Below, in pieces: positions 18,101 to 23,784 of a DNA stretch of 64,000 nt. A program made the position numbers and the translations under genes. The stretch's first letter is position 1. Each line of letters begins with the position of its first letter. The DNA comes from Nitrosomonas sp. Nm34 (GTDB taxonomy: Bacteria > Pseudomonadota > Gammaproteobacteria > Burkholderiales > Nitrosomonadaceae): NCBI RefSeq assembly GCF_900113925.1, contig NZ_FORD01000010.1, positions 44,723-108,722 of the forward strand, written 5' to 3'. Below the pieces are notes generated by a model. The model saw only the letters and a list, made by a program, of their open reading frames with translations, was not told the DNA's origin and did not search any database.

Positions 18101-21077
18101 TGAATTGTATGGTCTGCGTTTCGGTAAAATTGCCGGTAAAGGACTGACCGGTTATGCCATGGACTTGCAAGTGACGGTCGGAGAGTCGCTGGAAATCGAA
18201 TATGCCTATGGCTGTTATGATTTTACTGATGAATTTGTAATTGAATTACGCAGCCACATGGAATACCTGATGCGGGAAATGATGGCTTACCCACAGCGTG
18301 TGGTGGGTGAATTGAGGGGGTTCGCTAAGGAGACACTTGATCGGCTGCTAATGCTGCGTAGCGATACGGAGACAATGAGTAGTTGGTCCCAGTCCTATCA
18401 ACCCGTTCATTATCTGATCGAACATAATGCAGTACACCAACCCGATGCCATCGCGCTGCTGATGGGCGAGCAAGAAATGACTTATGCAGAACTGAACAGG
18501 CGCGCAAACCAGCTAGCACATCGTTTGATTCAATTGGGTGCTAAACCGGAGATACGGTTTGGCGTTGTGATGGAACGTTCCTTGGATGTTATCGTAACGC
18601 TGCTCGCTATTCTCAAGTCAGGCGCAGCTTATGTGCCGCTTGATATAGACTACCCATCTGATAGGCTTGCGTTCATGATGAAAGACAGCGCCTTATCGCT
18701 GCTGATCACGCAAAGCAAGACACTCGCAAAGCTCCAATTCAATGCGACTGTGCCTGTCCCCATCCTTGTTCTGGATACAATCGAGCTTGAAGCCGAACAG
18801 ATGTGCAATCCCGAAATACCAGTACATGAGCACAATCTCGCTTATGTGATTTACACCTCTGGATCGACCGGGCTACCTAAAGGTGTGGCGGTTACCCATG
18901 GCCCACTTGCCATGCATTGTCAGGCAACTGCGCGCATTTACGAGATGACGCCTCGCTCCTGTGAACTGCTGTTCATGTCCTTTTCCTTCGACGGCGCGCA
19001 TGAACGCTGGCTTACTGCATTGACGGTAGGGGCGGGGCTTGCGGTACGCGATCAGGAATTATGGACCGCCGAGCAGACTTATGATGCTTTGCGTCATTAC
19101 GGTATTACCAATGCTGCCTTTCCTCCCGCCTATCTTGGTCAGGTTGCGGAATGGGCTAACCCACGTAATGATCCGCCACCGGTAGAGCTCTATGTCTTTG
19201 GTGGCGAAGCGATGCCAAAAGCGTCTTATGACTTGATACGCCAGACATTGCGGCCGCAAATGCTGATCAATGGTTATGGACCCACCGAAACCGTCGTCAC
19301 TCCCCTGATCTGGAAAACCGATGCCAACAACAGCTTCGAATGCGCTTATGCGCCGATTGGACGCCCAGTGGGAGAACGCGCCGTGTATGTGCTGGATGTC
19401 GATATGCAGCCGGTGCCGATGGGCATCGTGGGTGAGCTTTATATTGGCGGATATGGACTGGCACGCGGTTATCTGGGACGAGCTGGTCTGACGGCAGAAC
19501 GCTTTATCGCCGATCCTTTCGACCAAAAAGGCGGCCGCCTTTACCGTACGGGTGATCTGGTTAGATGGCTGGAGGATGGCAATATCGAATATATTGGCCG
19601 TGCAGATCATCAGGTCAAAATACGCGGATTTCGTATCGAGCTCGGTGAAATCGAGGCTCGTATTCGTGAAGCAACCGGTATTGCAGAAGCGGCTGTGACT
19701 GTTCACCAGGGAGTAAGCGGCGCCCAGTTGGTAGCCTACATCATACCCGCCAAACAAGATGCGACAAAGCAATCAATACAGCAATTGATCGCGCAACTCA
19801 AACAATCCCTTGGCGAGCGATTGCCCGAGTATATGTTGCCTGCCCATTTTATAACACTGACTAACTTGCCGCGCTTACCGAGCGGCAAGCTTGATCGCAA
19901 AGCGTTACCAGAGCCTGATTGTTTGCCAGGAGCGCATTATCAAGCGCCTTCTACGTTAGAAGCCAGATTGATCGCCAACATATGGCAGGAAGTTCTAGGC
20001 GTCGAACGTGTCGGGGAAACAGATAATTTTTTTGCGCTCGGCGGAGATTCTCTATCCAGCCTGAAGGTGATGGCACGCATACGTAGCCTGACTGAGGTGA
20101 AATTGGATTTCAAGCTGAGGGATTTGATCCAGCGCCCAACCATCGCAGGCTTGCTTGGTCTGGATAAACAATCGCAATCCAATCAGGGATTATTGATGCT
20201 CAACCAGGCAGTTGGCGATAGAAATACTCAACCATTGTTCTGTTTGCACGCGGGTCTGGGCACGGTATTTGATTACCAGCCACTTGCCCGGCGCCTGCAA
20301 GGGCTGCAGACCGTCTATGGTTTACCTTGCCGCATGCTTGCTGATCCTGCCCACCGAGACACCTCTTTAAATCAGATGGCAGAAGATTATTGCAGCATGA
20401 TTCGCGCCGTTCAACCAGAAGGCCCCTATCATTTGCTGGGCTGGTCATTGGGTGGGACACTGGCTGCCATGATTGCCGCGTTGCTGGAAGCAGCCGGGCA
20501 GACGGTTGCGTTTCTGGGCCTGATCGATCTCTACGTTCCTGGAACGGAATCACCGCAGCAAGATGATTGGCGACAAGATTTTACTGATTTTGTTTCAGTG
20601 GCGATTCCTGGCGTGACGCCCAATGTCGCACTTCAGACAAAGTTATCCGGTCGATCTGCGGTAACAGTGTCAAAGCAGGTCATCGTTGATTTACTGGAAA
20701 GCGTACTCGCTATCCGGCAAGCTGAAAGCCGAACGAATGGGCAAACAGCTATGCAAGGTTATGCCGAGATGGGAACGGAAGAATTGGCGAATATCTTTCT
20801 TGTTGCGCGCCATTTAAAAATGCTGTCGTTGCAAACCAGCGCACTGCGTCCTTTGAAATGCCAAACAACGTGTTGGTGGGCAACGACACGTGAGATGAAT
20901 GATCGGCTGGTGCTGGAACAACAAATCAAACCTGCCGAGATACACTCGGTTGAGATTGAAACAGATCATTTTGATATCGTGAGGTCTGAATCCTTATTGT
21001 TGGAAATCAGGTCTGAACTCGAACAAATCATACACGCTCCAGATACACCAGACAATCTGACCTCGGCTATGGCATAA
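9123..21077 (+). CDS. NRPS, three modules: C-A-PCP-E / C-A-PCP / C-A-PCP-TE
   Basis: The 3984-residue terminal synthetase reads without a break for 12 kb. Module 1 has C (about 40-470), A (about 505-1000), PCP serine about 1048 and an epimerisation domain (about 1100-1520, HHLVIDG near 1231, NYLGQFD), so its residue should be D. Module 2 has C (HHLLVDG near 1699), A, and PCP serine about 2561. Module 3 has C (HHILVDG near 2772), A, and PCP serine about 3643. A type I thioesterase follows (GWSLGG, serine about 3775). By-eye pocket codes are DGECTGGITK, DGEDHGTVTK and DGEAVGGVTK. Their shared DGE...TK pattern suggests similar substrates, and ornithine-type residues are plausible given the hydroxylase at 45339. 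The start is TTG at 9123, with GGAG at 9107-9110 inside the previous gene. It is the last enzyme of the line because it carries the TE. Confidence 0.95.
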   Translation: MNKQDIAERFSTLSSEKQKVFLSTLKERGIDFSLLPIVTQPSKKRHILSYAQQRHWFLWQLDPHSTAYHLGGILQLQGKLDRQALEASFQVLVARHESLRTVFRASAQGLPEQVIRAENDFKLTVTDLSDFPSEQRTTRARAEAIRIHTTPFDLTQGPLLRVALIRLEPEAHYLVVAMHHIISDAWSNRLIIDEFAACYRAHREGQSAVLPALSIQYADYALWQRNFLQAGEKERQLAYWRNQLGETHPVLSLPTDHPRLSIGNYRAAQHDFALPAPLMTRLQQRLQAQGSTLFMGLLTGFQALLYRYTGQSDIRVGVPIANRHRVETENLVGCLVNTQVLRSQLDGRMPLNKILEQTREAALGAQIHQDLPFEQLVETLQPERSLHQHPLFQVMFNHLREDYRALEQLPGLTVEEIELGGRGAQFELTLDTLERADGQFSARFTYAAELFEAETIARLGEHYLRLLEQLAEQPAQCLGDVTLLSEAEQDQLKTWGVNEKRFTSVELVHRLIERQVRERPEATALIFGDIELSYAELNRRANRLAHHLIALGIKPESRVGIAVERSIDMIVGLLATLKAGGAYVPLDPAYPRERLHHMVRDSAIELLLTQSPVKDSIPEPLFGNVLVLDRLDLTDLPEDNPVVTLHGEHLAYIIYTSGSTGKPKGVAVAHGPLAMHVQAIGELYGMTPDDRELQFASINFDGAHERWLVPLAFGAALMPRDQEIWSADRTATEIAKHQITIACFTPSYLQQLAEFTGSAGRNLPIRSYTVGGEAMSRSSYDFVQATLQPPRIINGYGPTETVITPLIFKANSATRFNSSYLPIGSPVGDRTAYILDAGMNQVPRGVTGELYLGGMGLARGYLNKPGLTVERFVADPFEAQGSRLYRTGDLARWRSDGQIEYLGRVDHQVKVRGFRIELGEIEAQLLAQPDVREAVVGAREGPSGMRLIAYVSLQTGSVVTTSELREALAQTLPDYMLPSAIVVLDGLPLNANGKVDRKRLPEPEFVSEGAYAAPEGKVEEVLARIWSEVLSLGRVGRNDNFFELGGDSILSLQIVTKARQAGWKITPRQLFERQTIAALAVLAKPVEQGMKTGFTNEVGFDAAAPVSLLPIQLDFFEQSIPAQHHWNQAVLLKSHQRLQTEWLDQALQAVVQHHRALRFSYATQANGQWLQRATDSVAQNLLWIRYAADSEQFMALCHEAQRSLHLHEGPLLRAVLIDMADDTQRLLLIAHHLVIDGVSWRILLEDLETAYDQAMRSETIVLPEATTDYAIWSQQLQHFPATHAAEFAYWQNLTDIPVALARDYPEGSNTMLHINRVTMKLDQANTQALLKDAPAAYRTQVNDLLLTALGSALCQWSEHEKILIDVEGHGREDLYSDIDLSRTIGWFTSLFPVVLDPTGDLATRLKRIKECLRQVPHKGLGYGLFKYYGTEAQQRVLSKLPQAQVVFNYLGQFDTSFESDSLWQLASESSGDTMDRDALQPHDLSINSHIYQGQLCLEVSYSKARYTRVNIEAFIRIFLVELESVIAHCTQGIRAVTPSDFPLTWITQDELDHLPISIDQLEDLYPLSPMQTGMLFHSVFDTGGGAYLNQLRADIRHLSVERFRSAWQAAIDRHEILRTGFLQEGNTPLQWVAKTAELPFVIIDWRDRTMSSAAVLEQALDDLAQSEHAQGFNLKKPPLLRIAVVSLADDRYHVIMTIHHLLVDGWSTSQLLGEVLRQYGGAFPSSPRARYRDFIAWLQGQERKTAENYWQAWLSQFNEPTKLAGSIASPSVNEGYQHTACPLDHEFTEALIHFSRQERVTVNTLVQAAWALLLGHYTSQRMVTFGVTVAGRPTDLPESDQMLGLFINTLPVKVELKPELAVREWLRALQAQNLASREHEHTPLYEIQRWAGQQELFDSILVFENYPLDEAFKHDTPGGLVITNAQGREETNYPMTVSVIESHGFTLQYSYDCKYFSEATVNGIALQVEKLLHEIMQSAARRLGDLAFLSKAQQVQLKAWGINEQRFTSVEPVHHLFEQQALMRPEATALIFGDTEYSYAELNRRANRLAHRLITLGIRPESRVGIAVERSIDMIVGVLAILKAGGVYVPLDPDYPRERLHHMVADSTIELLLTQSILRVQIPGPISGHVLELDKLDLIYSPEDNPTVTLHGEHLAYIIYTSGSTGQPKGVAVAHHALVEHALIAVEFFKLSSRDRMLQFSTINFDGFIEQLFPPLCVGATIVLRGSALWDSETFYHELIDKRITIADLTTAYWFLLVQDFAKEGPRDFGVLRQVHAGGEAMSPEGIKAWRQAGLEGITLLNTYGPTEAIVTATIADCGRSTGGTQDYDQEPVVTIGKPLPARHIYLLDANLIPVLPGVAGELYIGGDLLARGYLNRAGLTAERFVADPFGEQGGRIYRTGDLARWHPDGQIEYLGRVDHQIKIRGFRIELGEIETRLLHQPAVREAVVVAKDGPNGTRLAAYVSLHAGSTLTTEALREALAQTLPDYMLPSAIVVLENLPLNANGKVDRKRLPEPELVSDKQYAAPEGEVEKTLAAIWAEGLGLGRVGRNDNFFELGGDSILSLQIVTQARRAGWKITPRQLFERQTIAALAPVAEPLSESMGETPSLIPLFERARLEDYLDESLLATLPFSNDDVEDIYPLSPTQEGMLFHTLEAPGTGLYVNQISVEVEGLDTPRLAQAWQAMIARHPVLRTGFLWQTGLARPLQIVFKQSEAPVIHLDWRDKDNLEECLIAYADQELKREFDFLHPPLARLCLIRLDDNRYQLIWTKHHILVDGWGDSILISDWLRCYNGEILPPAGPGYGVYVRWLAKQTSQATQHFWQTELSNIEGPTLLAESVAKAVKNQSRSGFAQVYTRLSPEETRRLQAFVQQAHVTLNTFVQAAWALLLQRYTGKETVIFGATVAGRPPSLPQADEILGLFINMIPVPVARRSELTVNEYLQSLQQTNARLRDYEHSALADVQRWAGFPGQPLFDSIVVFENYPIDASLRSNELYGLRFGKIAGKGLTGYAMDLQVTVGESLEIEYAYGCYDFTDEFVIELRSHMEYLMREMMAYPQRVVGELRGFAKETLDRLLMLRSDTETMSSWSQSYQPVHYLIEHNAVHQPDAIALLMGEQEMTYAELNRRANQLAHRLIQLGAKPEIRFGVVMERSLDVIVTLLAILKSGAAYVPLDIDYPSDRLAFMMKDSALSLLITQSKTLAKLQFNATVPVPILVLDTIELEAEQMCNPEIPVHEHNLAYVIYTSGSTGLPKGVAVTHGPLAMHCQATARIYEMTPRSCELLFMSFSFDGAHERWLTALTVGAGLAVRDQELWTAEQTYDALRHYGITNAAFPPAYLGQVAEWANPRNDPPPVELYVFGGEAMPKASYDLIRQTLRPQMLINGYGPTETVVTPLIWKTDANNSFECAYAPIGRPVGERAVYVLDVDMQPVPMGIVGELYIGGYGLARGYLGRAGLTAERFIADPFDQKGGRLYRTGDLVRWLEDGNIEYIGRADHQVKIRGFRIELGEIEARIREATGIAEAAVTVHQGVSGAQLVAYIIPAKQDATKQSIQQLIAQLKQSLGERLPEYMLPAHFITLTNLPRLPSGKLDRKALPEPDCLPGAHYQAPSTLEARLIANIWQEVLGVERVGETDNFFALGGDSLSSLKVMARIRSLTEVKLDFKLRDLIQRPTIAGLLGLDKQSQSNQGLLMLNQAVGDRNTQPLFCLHAGLGTVFDYQPLARRLQGLQTVYGLPCRMLADPAHRDTSLNQMAEDYCSMIRAVQPEGPYHLLGWSLGGTLAAMIAALLEAAGQTVAFLGLIDLYVPGTESPQQDDWRQDFTDFVSVAIPGVTPNVALQTKLSGRSAVTVSKQVIVDLLESVLAIRQAESRTNGQTAMQGYAEMGTEELANIFLVARHLKMLSLQTSALRPLKCQTTCWWATTREMNDRLVLEQQIKPAEIHSVEIETDHFDIVRSESLLLEIRSELEQIIHAPDTPDNLTSAMA
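9552..10537 (+). repeat. Near-identical C-domain tract, copy 2
   Basis: Partner of 6219-7204. It covers most of the condensation domain of module 1 of the large NRPS, including the HHIISDA motif. Confidence 0.88.
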
Positions 21078-21292
21078 CAATAGACTGGTTCAGTTTATGG
21101 CAAGGCGGCATCGATTTGCCCCCATCCTTTGGCAGGGTGGCTAATCATGCCTGGAGCTTGCGGAAAAAAAACAGCCAGACCAGTAATTTTCACGCGCAAC
21201 TGTTTCATTCCTGTTTACTCCTTGGCCCCAACGATCTGCACATGATTACCCGCATTAAAGCAAATATTCTGATTCATAAGCTTGAAAATATA
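21078..21292. other. Short gap between NRPS and IS630 element
   Basis: There is no convincing gene and no clear hairpin-plus-T-run terminator after the NRPS stop. Confidence 0.5.
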
Positions 21293-21313
21293 GCTTAACC
21301 AGTTAAAAATGAT

Positions 21314-21958
21314 TCAGAATATATAGGATTTAAAGAACATCTCAACGGTCTGGTTTTGTTGTCTACGCAGTGCTTTGGCCTGTGCCCATTTATGTTCAAT
21401 AGGATTAAGATCAGGAGAATAAGCGGGCAAATATTCAAGGGTGTGCCCAGCGTTTTGTATGGCCTCTTGCGTATCCTGCCTCTGATGGAAGGTGGCATTA
21501 TCCATCACAACGACGGCATGTGACGGCAATTCAGGCAGCAGGTCCTGCATCGCCCATCCGTGAAACACATCGGCATTGATATTGAGTGCAAACAGGCTGA
21601 CGGTGAGCAATAGTTTTCCGATCAGGGCGCCAATCGCGTTGATACGACCTGGCGCATGCCAGTCATGGGTGCCATGACATCTCTGGCCAGCAGGTGCATA
21701 ACCGTGCGTACGCGGCGCATCCTGTGCAAAGCCACTTTCATCAATGTAGACAATGGCCCGGCCTGCAGCTTCATAGGCAGCGATCTTCTCCTGGAAGATG
21801 CGCCGTGCGGGAGCAATTGCTTTGGGATGCTTCAGAGTTTTTTTATAGGTGATGCCAAGCTTTTTGAGCTCCAGAAAAATAGCGTTCTGCGCTACACCCA
21901 AACGTTTTGCCCGCTCGTACTGATAAGCATCAGGATAATCGCGAACATCCTGCCGCAA
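21314..21958 (-). pseudogene. IS630 transposase, catalytic part (disrupted)
   Basis: The 214-residue open frame has the DDE catalytic region of IS630 transposases: YIDESGF (first aspartate), VMDNATFHQ (second aspartate) and YLPAYSPDLNPIEHKW (glutamate). Its own ATG is internal to the original protein. Upstream, after the 104-bp insertion, lies the N-terminal helix-turn-helix part. Removing exactly 104 bases brings the pieces into one frame and gives ...IDLEVLRQDV... across the join, so this is the 3' part of a broken gene. The catalytic residues look intact, but the separate product would lack its DNA-binding domain. Confidence 0.88.
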
Positions 21959-21964
21959 TACCTC

Positions 21965-22068
21965 ATTCTAAATCCCAATAGAAAAGTAAATAATATTAGA
22001 CATATTTTTATTTATTTACATAGTGTTATGTAAAATTATAATTTCAGTTTCTATTAAGAATTGGAATC
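21965..22068. repeat. 104-bp MITE-like insertion inside the IS630 transposase
   Basis: This AT-rich segment has imperfect terminal inverted repeats. Positions 21965-21984 and the reverse complement of 22048-22067 agree at 16 of 20 positions. It encodes nothing recognisable. Its removal restores the transposase frame, which argues that it is a discrete inserted unit. No clear target duplication beyond one or two bases was seen. Confidence 0.65.
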
Positions 22069-22239
22069 AAGATCAATCTTGCGTTGACGAAACCCTTGAG
22101 GTTTACGATGGATGTTCTTAATCCAGCGTGTCACGCTTGCCACGCCAATATCAAACCGGGCCGCCACCTCGGCTATCGTAAGTCCTTCTTTCTTCCGGAC
22201 AGACAGGACTTTACGGTGGAAATCCAGTGAATATGCCAT
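22054..22239 (-). pseudogene. IS630 transposase, N-terminal HTH part (disrupted)
   Basis: The start is taken at the ATG whose product begins MAYSLDFHRKVLS, the typical IS630 N-terminus. The open frame runs 36 codons further upstream, past the IS end, and that extension is not transposase. The piece carries a helix-turn-helix (TIAEVAARFDIGVASVTRWI) and ends KIDLD before running into the 104-bp insertion, where it meets a stop. It is the 5' part of the gene continued at 21314-21958. Confidence 0.85.
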
Positions 22240-22363
22240 CTCTAAATTATAATCAGAATTATCTGGTTGTGCTATATATATTGCATCAAAGTTAATGAAG
22301 AAAAATAATTCTTGACACGACCCGAAGCGGACGGTGAAATAATGCAAAATTCATTTTTAACAG

Positions 22364-22423
22364 AGATAACGCCTGCCATAAAGCGCATGAGGTACGAGCG
22401 TCGCTTTGATGGTATTGTTAGAC
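22364..22423 (-). other. attC-like integron recombination site
   Basis: Read on the minus strand, the site opens with GTCTAAC (fits RYYYAAC) and closes with GCGTTATC. The two arms pair as attC sites do: TAAC with GTTA at the ends, then an unpaired spacer (CAA against GGC), then CCATCAAAGCG with CGCTTTATGG, leaving one unpaired extra C. A short variable loop lies between. The site begins 16 bases after the stop of the 229-residue gene and has the same orientation, which is the layout of an integron gene cassette. No integrase gene is in the window. Confidence 0.68.
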
Positions 22424-22439
22424 GGAATCTTTCAACTAG

Positions 22440-23129
22440 TTAATTTTCAAGCTCCTTAATTTTCTCTTCCAAATCCTGCGCCAGCATCCTCGAAAGCTGA
22501 ACCATCTTTTCCAGACGTTCGCGCCGATTTATCAGTGCCTTAACTGCCTTCATTCGACTATTTTCCAGAAGATGGCTCTCAAGATTCTGATCGCTGCTCG
22601 CAACAACTCGGACTACGTGCATGATGGGAAGATCTTCATCAAGCGCTTCAGCGAGTTCAAAATATTCGCGCTTGACCTCTGCGATGTCGTGTGCAGTTTT
22701 CTTGAGACACATGGTGATTAGAAGGTGTGCCGAGTAGTTAATTCCACGTGCCAGCTCCAACCAGATTTTTGTTTTTTCTGAGAGCGTAGAATTATCGAGC
22801 CGGGATTGGGCTTCCGATTGATAGAAGTAGGCGCCGTTGTCAGGGGCAAGAGCTTGGATGGTTGCGAGAAGCAGTTCGATATCCTTCAACGGACGGTGAT
22901 CGCGCGGAAAAGCATTGATGTGTTTCCACAGAGCAAGAATTGCTTCACGACACCGATCTTCAGCTTCGACTCTTTTCCGGCCTGTGGCTCTCTCAGTTGC
23001 CAGCATCACTTCGGCAATATGATGCGCCATCCACCGCCCCAAGGTGTCGACTGGCTGATGAAGTTGAAGTTCGTCAACGAGCAGCTTCCCGAGCGCAATG
23101 ATGTCAATATATTGTTGCGATTTCTCCAT
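22440..23129 (-). CDS. Hypothetical 229-residue helical protein, partner of the Avs-like gene
   Basis: I do not recognise the family. The protein looks wholly alpha-helical and cytosolic, with no signal peptide or membrane segment. The last 50 residues or so are rich in R, E, K and L and end LARMLAQDLEEKIKELEN-like (a probable coiled coil). The start ATG overlaps the 3' end of the giant NTPase gene by 26 bases in another frame, so the two were probably one operon. An attC-like site follows the stop closely. From position alone it may be a regulator or accessory factor of the defence NTPase, but no catalytic motif supports any activity. Confidence 0.8.
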   Translation of the reverse strand: MEKSQQYIDIIALGKLLVDELQLHQPVDTLGRWMAHHIAEVMLATERATGRKRVEAEDRCREAILALWKHINAFPRDHRPLKDIELLLATIQALAPDNGAYFYQSEAQSRLDNSTLSEKTKIWLELARGINYSAHLLITMCLKKTAHDIAEVKREYFELAEALDEDLPIMHVVRVVASSDQNLESHLLENSRMKAVKALINRRERLEKMVQLSRMLAQDLEEKIKELEN

Positions 23130-23784
23130 TTGATCCGAATCGTACGAGCAGAGTGTATGGTGGGAGATATTCTAAATTTTCTTGCTGTCTGTGGCGATAG
23201 GAGTTCCGCCTATATTCTCGATTGATTTGGACCTCGAGCATCAAATCCATGTTGATTGAAGAGAGCCACAGCTTCAACGCTTCTATGTTTGCGATCAGCC
23301 GTGAACCGGTTTCCGGAGCAATATACTCATTCTTCTTCGATTTTCGGCCCCAGACATGTGAATACAGAACTGGTCGTTCGCCGAGAGACAGTGAACGCCA
23401 GATGCGGCATTCATAATCAGACTGAAGACCATTGCTTGTCGCAAACCAATTTGCTGGACGTAAGGGTGGATAACCGATGTCACCTGCCCAAGGATCGCGT
23501 TCATCAATTCCGTGCTCTTTTGATGTCTCCCAAACCCATCCCTTCAGTTTGAATTGGCCTGAATCGATCTCTAAATCGTTTTCACTAGGCGGAATGCGGT
23601 AGTCGTGGGGATTTGATGCGGTCTGGAGTGCGCGCATCAGCGAGTGCGCGTGCTCCGCATTTACAAGCGCACTAGAGACGCTGATACGCTCCTCTCGGTC
23701 GCTGTCTGTATAATTCCAACTGCCCCAGACGCAGATGCCTTCGTCCACAAACTTGACTGCGTCCAATAAATCGCCCTTGGCCAC
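23104..23784 (-). pseudogene. Avs-like STAND NTPase, C-terminal fragment
   Basis: This frame continues the giant protein after a second frameshift. It is open back to about 23897 without a start codon. The translation before its first ATG (PLEVPGWKSEEAGDTWC) reads like normal protein, whereas the overlapping end of the middle fragment does not. The switch therefore lies in the stretch near 23845-23865 and is best explained by loss of one base. The fragment has no motif I can name and ends GSNGEIATIY, overlapping the start of the 229-residue gene. In the full-length protein it would be the last 250 residues or so, part of the sensor end in this class of proteins (inference). Confidence 0.75.

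Larger units (their letters stand above)
21293..22272 (-). mobile_element. IS630-family insertion sequence, itself interrupted
   Basis: The transposase is in two pieces on the minus strand and has IS630-family motifs. Imperfect terminal inverted repeats are visible: TAGCTTAACCAGTTAA at the left (21291 on) and TAGCACAACCAGATAA read inward from the right (ending at 22274). Both ends abut TA dinucleotides (21291-21292 and 22273-22274), the usual target duplication of this family. The total is 980 bp, or 876 bp once the 104-bp secondary insertion is removed. The element sits between the NRPS gene and the attC-like site. Confidence 0.82.

Noticed and set aside
22240..22347. N-terminal extension of the IS630 transposase ORF
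   Set aside because: It runs through the terminal inverted repeat of the element, so it is only an accidental open frame.
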